IMG/VR virus record: IMGVR_UViG_3300030103_001381
Span: 6,523-55,775 of that record
DNA from: a virus
Direction: 5' to 3' (one strand)
Length of the DNA: 49,253 nt
Position numbers and translations under genes: made by a program. Of this stretch, positions 47,248 through 49,253 are shown piece after piece (the stretch's first letter is position 1; each line of letters begins with the position of its first letter). The notes beneath the pieces were generated by a model that was not told the DNA's origin, searched no databases, and saw only the letters and a list, made by a program, of their open reading frames with translations.

Positions 47248-49187
47248 TGGCACAAAATTTAGTATTAAATATTTTAGCAAGAGATAAAACTAAACAAGCA
47301 TTTAATGGTATTCGTGCTGGTCTATCAAATTTAAGAAGTTCAGTTTTTTCAGTTCAATCTGCATTAGTTGGTATAGGTGCTGGTCTTGTTGTAAGATCAT
47401 TTATAAAAGTTGGTGCAGAAGTAGAAAGTCTTGGAATTAGATTTAATTTTTTATTTGGTAATGTTAAAGAGGGTACAAAAGCATTTGATAATTTAGTTGA
47501 CTTTGCATCAAAAGTTCCTTTTTCTCTTGAAGAAATTTCATCAGCATCTGGAAACTTAGCAGTCGTATCAAAAGACGCAGATGATTTATCAAGAATATTA
47601 AAAATTACAGGTAATGTCGCAGCAGTAACAGGATTAGATTTTCAAACTACTGCAACACAAATACAAAGATCATTTGCTGGTGGTATTGCCTCTGCAGATA
47701 TTTTTAGAGAAAGAGGAGTTAGAGCATTATTAGGATTTAAGGCTGGTGCAACAGTATCAGTAGAACAAACAATCCAAGCATTTGAAGATGCTTTTGGAGA
47801 GAATGGTAGATTTTCTAAAGCAACAGAAGTTTTATCTACAACATTTACTGGTACTCTTTCAATGTTAGGTGATAAATTATTTAAATTTAAAAGAGATACA
47901 AACGAAGCTGGGTTTTTTGATTTTGTCAAACAAGCATTAGTAGATGTAAACAAATTAATAGAAGATAACGAACAAGTATTAAAAAAATTAGCATTACAAA
48001 CTTCTGATTTCATGGTTAATGTTACAAAAAATGTTTTAATTGGTGGAGCAATTTTAATGGATACATTAAAACCTGTGTTTCAAATGGTTGGTGTAGCTAT
48101 AAATGGCATTATACAAACTGTAAAAGCATTACCATCAGGAATTAGAGAACTTGGTATTATAGGTTTTTTAATGTTAGGTGGTAGAGGTAAATTGCTTGTT
48201 GTTACGATAATGGCAACAGTAGATATTATTCGAGGTGCACTTGGTTCAGTTTTAGAAACATATGCTGAAATAATGGATAAAGTAAATACAGGATTGCGTA
48301 AATTAAAATTAATTAGTAAAGAAACTTTTGAAGATAATTTGCTTACATTTGATCAGATGTTTGACACTGCTCAAAAATTAAAAACACCGTTAAAAGAAAT
48401 TAATGAACAATCAAGTGCAACAAAAGAAAATTTTGGAAAAGCAGAAAAATCAATAAGAAAATTTTTAGAACAGCTAGAAAAAAATGCAATCATATCAAGA
48501 AAACAATTTAATGAAATGATGAATGCACTTGATAGTGCGGATAAATCAGCAAAAGAATTTGGTTTAAGTCTTGCAAAAATTAAAGATAATATTTTACAGC
48601 AATTTAAAAAAGACTTTGAATCAATAAACAGCACACTATCAAAAATGGCTACAAGTGGTATTAAAGCATTTTCAAGAGGATTAGCAGAAGCATTAGTTCT
48701 TGGTAAAGACTTAAATATGACATTTAGAGATTTAGCACAAAAATTATTAGTAGATATTGTAGCTTTTACAATACAGATAGTTATTCAAGAAACAATTAGA
48801 AATGCACTTACAAAACAAGAAGTTTCAAATCAAAACAAGATAACAAGTGAAAAGAAAAAACAATTAAAAATGCAAATGGCAATGATGGCGATGTCAGGAA
48901 ATCCTATGGCTTTATTTGGATTTGCAGGATTTGATAAAGGTGGTGCAGTATCAAAAGGTAAACCTATAGTAGTAGGCGAACGAGGTGCAGAGTTGTTTAT
49001 TCCTAATAGCTCAGGACAGATTACACAATCGGCTAGAGGTACAGGTGGTGGTGCTACTACAGTTAATTTTAATATCAACACAGTAGATGCTTCTGGCTTT
49101 GATGAATTATTACAAAGATCAAGAGGAACTATTACACAATTAATTAATAATGCAGTAAATGAAAATGGGAGTAAAAATTTAATATAA
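47247..49187 (+). CDS. Tape measure protein (copy B)
   Basis: A 646-residue homologue of 12128-14071, almost the same length, so both copies predict equal tail length. The N-terminal PFSLEEISSASGNLA and FTGTLSMLGDKLF and the C-terminal KGKPIVVGERGAELFIPN and DASGFDELLQRSRGTITQLI are conserved; the middle (hydrophobic helices) is largely different. Confidence 0.9.
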   Translation: MAQNLVLNILARDKTKQAFNGIRAGLSNLRSSVFSVQSALVGIGAGLVVRSFIKVGAEVESLGIRFNFLFGNVKEGTKAFDNLVDFASKVPFSLEEISSASGNLAVVSKDADDLSRILKITGNVAAVTGLDFQTTATQIQRSFAGGIASADIFRERGVRALLGFKAGATVSVEQTIQAFEDAFGENGRFSKATEVLSTTFTGTLSMLGDKLFKFKRDTNEAGFFDFVKQALVDVNKLIEDNEQVLKKLALQTSDFMVNVTKNVLIGGAILMDTLKPVFQMVGVAINGIIQTVKALPSGIRELGIIGFLMLGGRGKLLVVTIMATVDIIRGALGSVLETYAEIMDKVNTGLRKLKLISKETFEDNLLTFDQMFDTAQKLKTPLKEINEQSSATKENFGKAEKSIRKFLEQLEKNAIISRKQFNEMMNALDSADKSAKEFGLSLAKIKDNILQQFKKDFESINSTLSKMATSGIKAFSRGLAEALVLGKDLNMTFRDLAQKLLVDIVAFTIQIVIQETIRNALTKQEVSNQNKITSEKKKQLKMQMAMMAMSGNPMALFGFAGFDKGGAVSKGKPIVVGERGAELFIPNSSGQITQSARGTGGGATTVNFNINTVDASGFDELLQRSRGTITQLINNAVNENGSKNLI

Positions 49188-49253
49188 TGTCAGGTGCTTT
49201 TCCAATATCTTCTGCTAAATTTGAAACTTTAGGAATTAAATCAATACAAAATA
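49187..49253 (+). CDS. Start of the distal tail/minor tail protein (cut by window end)
   Basis: The first 22 codons (MSGAFPISSAKFETLGIKSI) match the start of 14071-14691 with only three base differences in the visible 67 bases. The gene is truncated by the window end, not by mutation. Confidence 0.8.
   Translation, partial: MSGAFPISSAKFETLGIKSIQN

Larger units (their letters stand above)
32101..49253 (+). repeat. Copy B of the duplicated packaging/head/tail block
   Basis: This is the second, diverged version of 275-14137 in the same order and orientation. It is longer because a base-modification cassette (33116-36791) replaces the methyltransferase half of the copy A ParB fusion, and because its portal is full length. 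It lacks the 54-residue gene of copy A at 3409 and has a Cys-rich microprotein instead of the coiled-coil one. The window ends inside the gene that follows the tape measure. Confidence 0.9.

Noticed and set aside
1-49253. tRNA, rRNA, CRISPR array, integrase or attachment site
   Set aside because: No cloverleaf, spaced direct repeats or tyrosine/serine recombinase motifs were found. A lysogeny function is therefore not claimed despite the XRE regulators.

Overview
The window is AT-rich phage DNA, about 30% GC by impression, with tightly packed genes that mostly overlap by 1-4 bases (ATGA junctions). It encodes a siphovirus-like phage: terminase, portal, MuF-type minor head protein, scaffold, HK97-type capsid, a lambda-like tail with a G/GT frameshift, a ~647-residue tape measure and a J-like tail tip. 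The low GC, poly-lysine small proteins, the tail-fibre cupredoxin domain and the capsid type suggest a marine phage, perhaps of SAR11-like hosts. That host guess is inference. No integrase, tRNA, rRNA or cellular gene was seen.

Layout. (1) 1-14.1 kb, 'copy A': end of a replication gene, a ParB-methyltransferase fusion, small terminase, a run of microproteins, large terminase, head genes, connectors, tail tube, tail chaperone and tape measure. (2) 14.1-23.0 kb: tail tip, including a HlyC-like acyltransferase, the J-like hub, and LamG/SPRY and cupredoxin-bearing fibre genes. (3) 23.0-25.8 kb: endolysin, very basic small proteins, holin-like membrane proteins, a metallophosphoesterase and a DUF3310 protein. 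(4) 29.5 back to 25.8 kb on the minus strand: a DUF932-like gene, small proteins, an XRE regulator, a PD-(D/E)XK nuclease and two unknowns, ending at a convergent hairpin. (5) 29.97-32.1 kb on the plus strand: XRE regulator, small early genes, Ref-type HNH nuclease and a DUF1376 replication protein. (6) 32.1-49.25 kb, 'copy B': a second, diverged version of copy A in the same order, cut off by the window end.

Two systems stand out. First, the minus-strand leaders at 28999-29064 and 29447-29503 each fold as a complete type II hammerhead ribozyme. The GAA, H17 = C and CUGAUGA core elements, both hairpin stems and the open stem II are present, with compensatory changes between the two. They sit directly upstream of two phage genes and would cleave the mRNA 5' of each. 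Second, where copy A has a DNA methyltransferase, copy B carries a five-gene cassette (33116-36791): a TET/JBP-like 2-oxoglutarate dioxygenase, a class II glutaminase, a GNAT protein, a 5-hmdU-kinase-type helical protein and a P-loop kinase. This looks like a pathway that oxidises a pyrimidine methyl group in DNA, phosphorylates it and decorates it.

The two copies are syntenic, but most genes differ clearly. One patch (about 3189-3640 versus 38082-38388) is nearly identical. Copy A's portal lacks an in-frame block of 89-90 residues, so copy A may be defective. Whether A and B are tandem phages in one molecule or a join of two related genomes cannot be settled from sequence alone.
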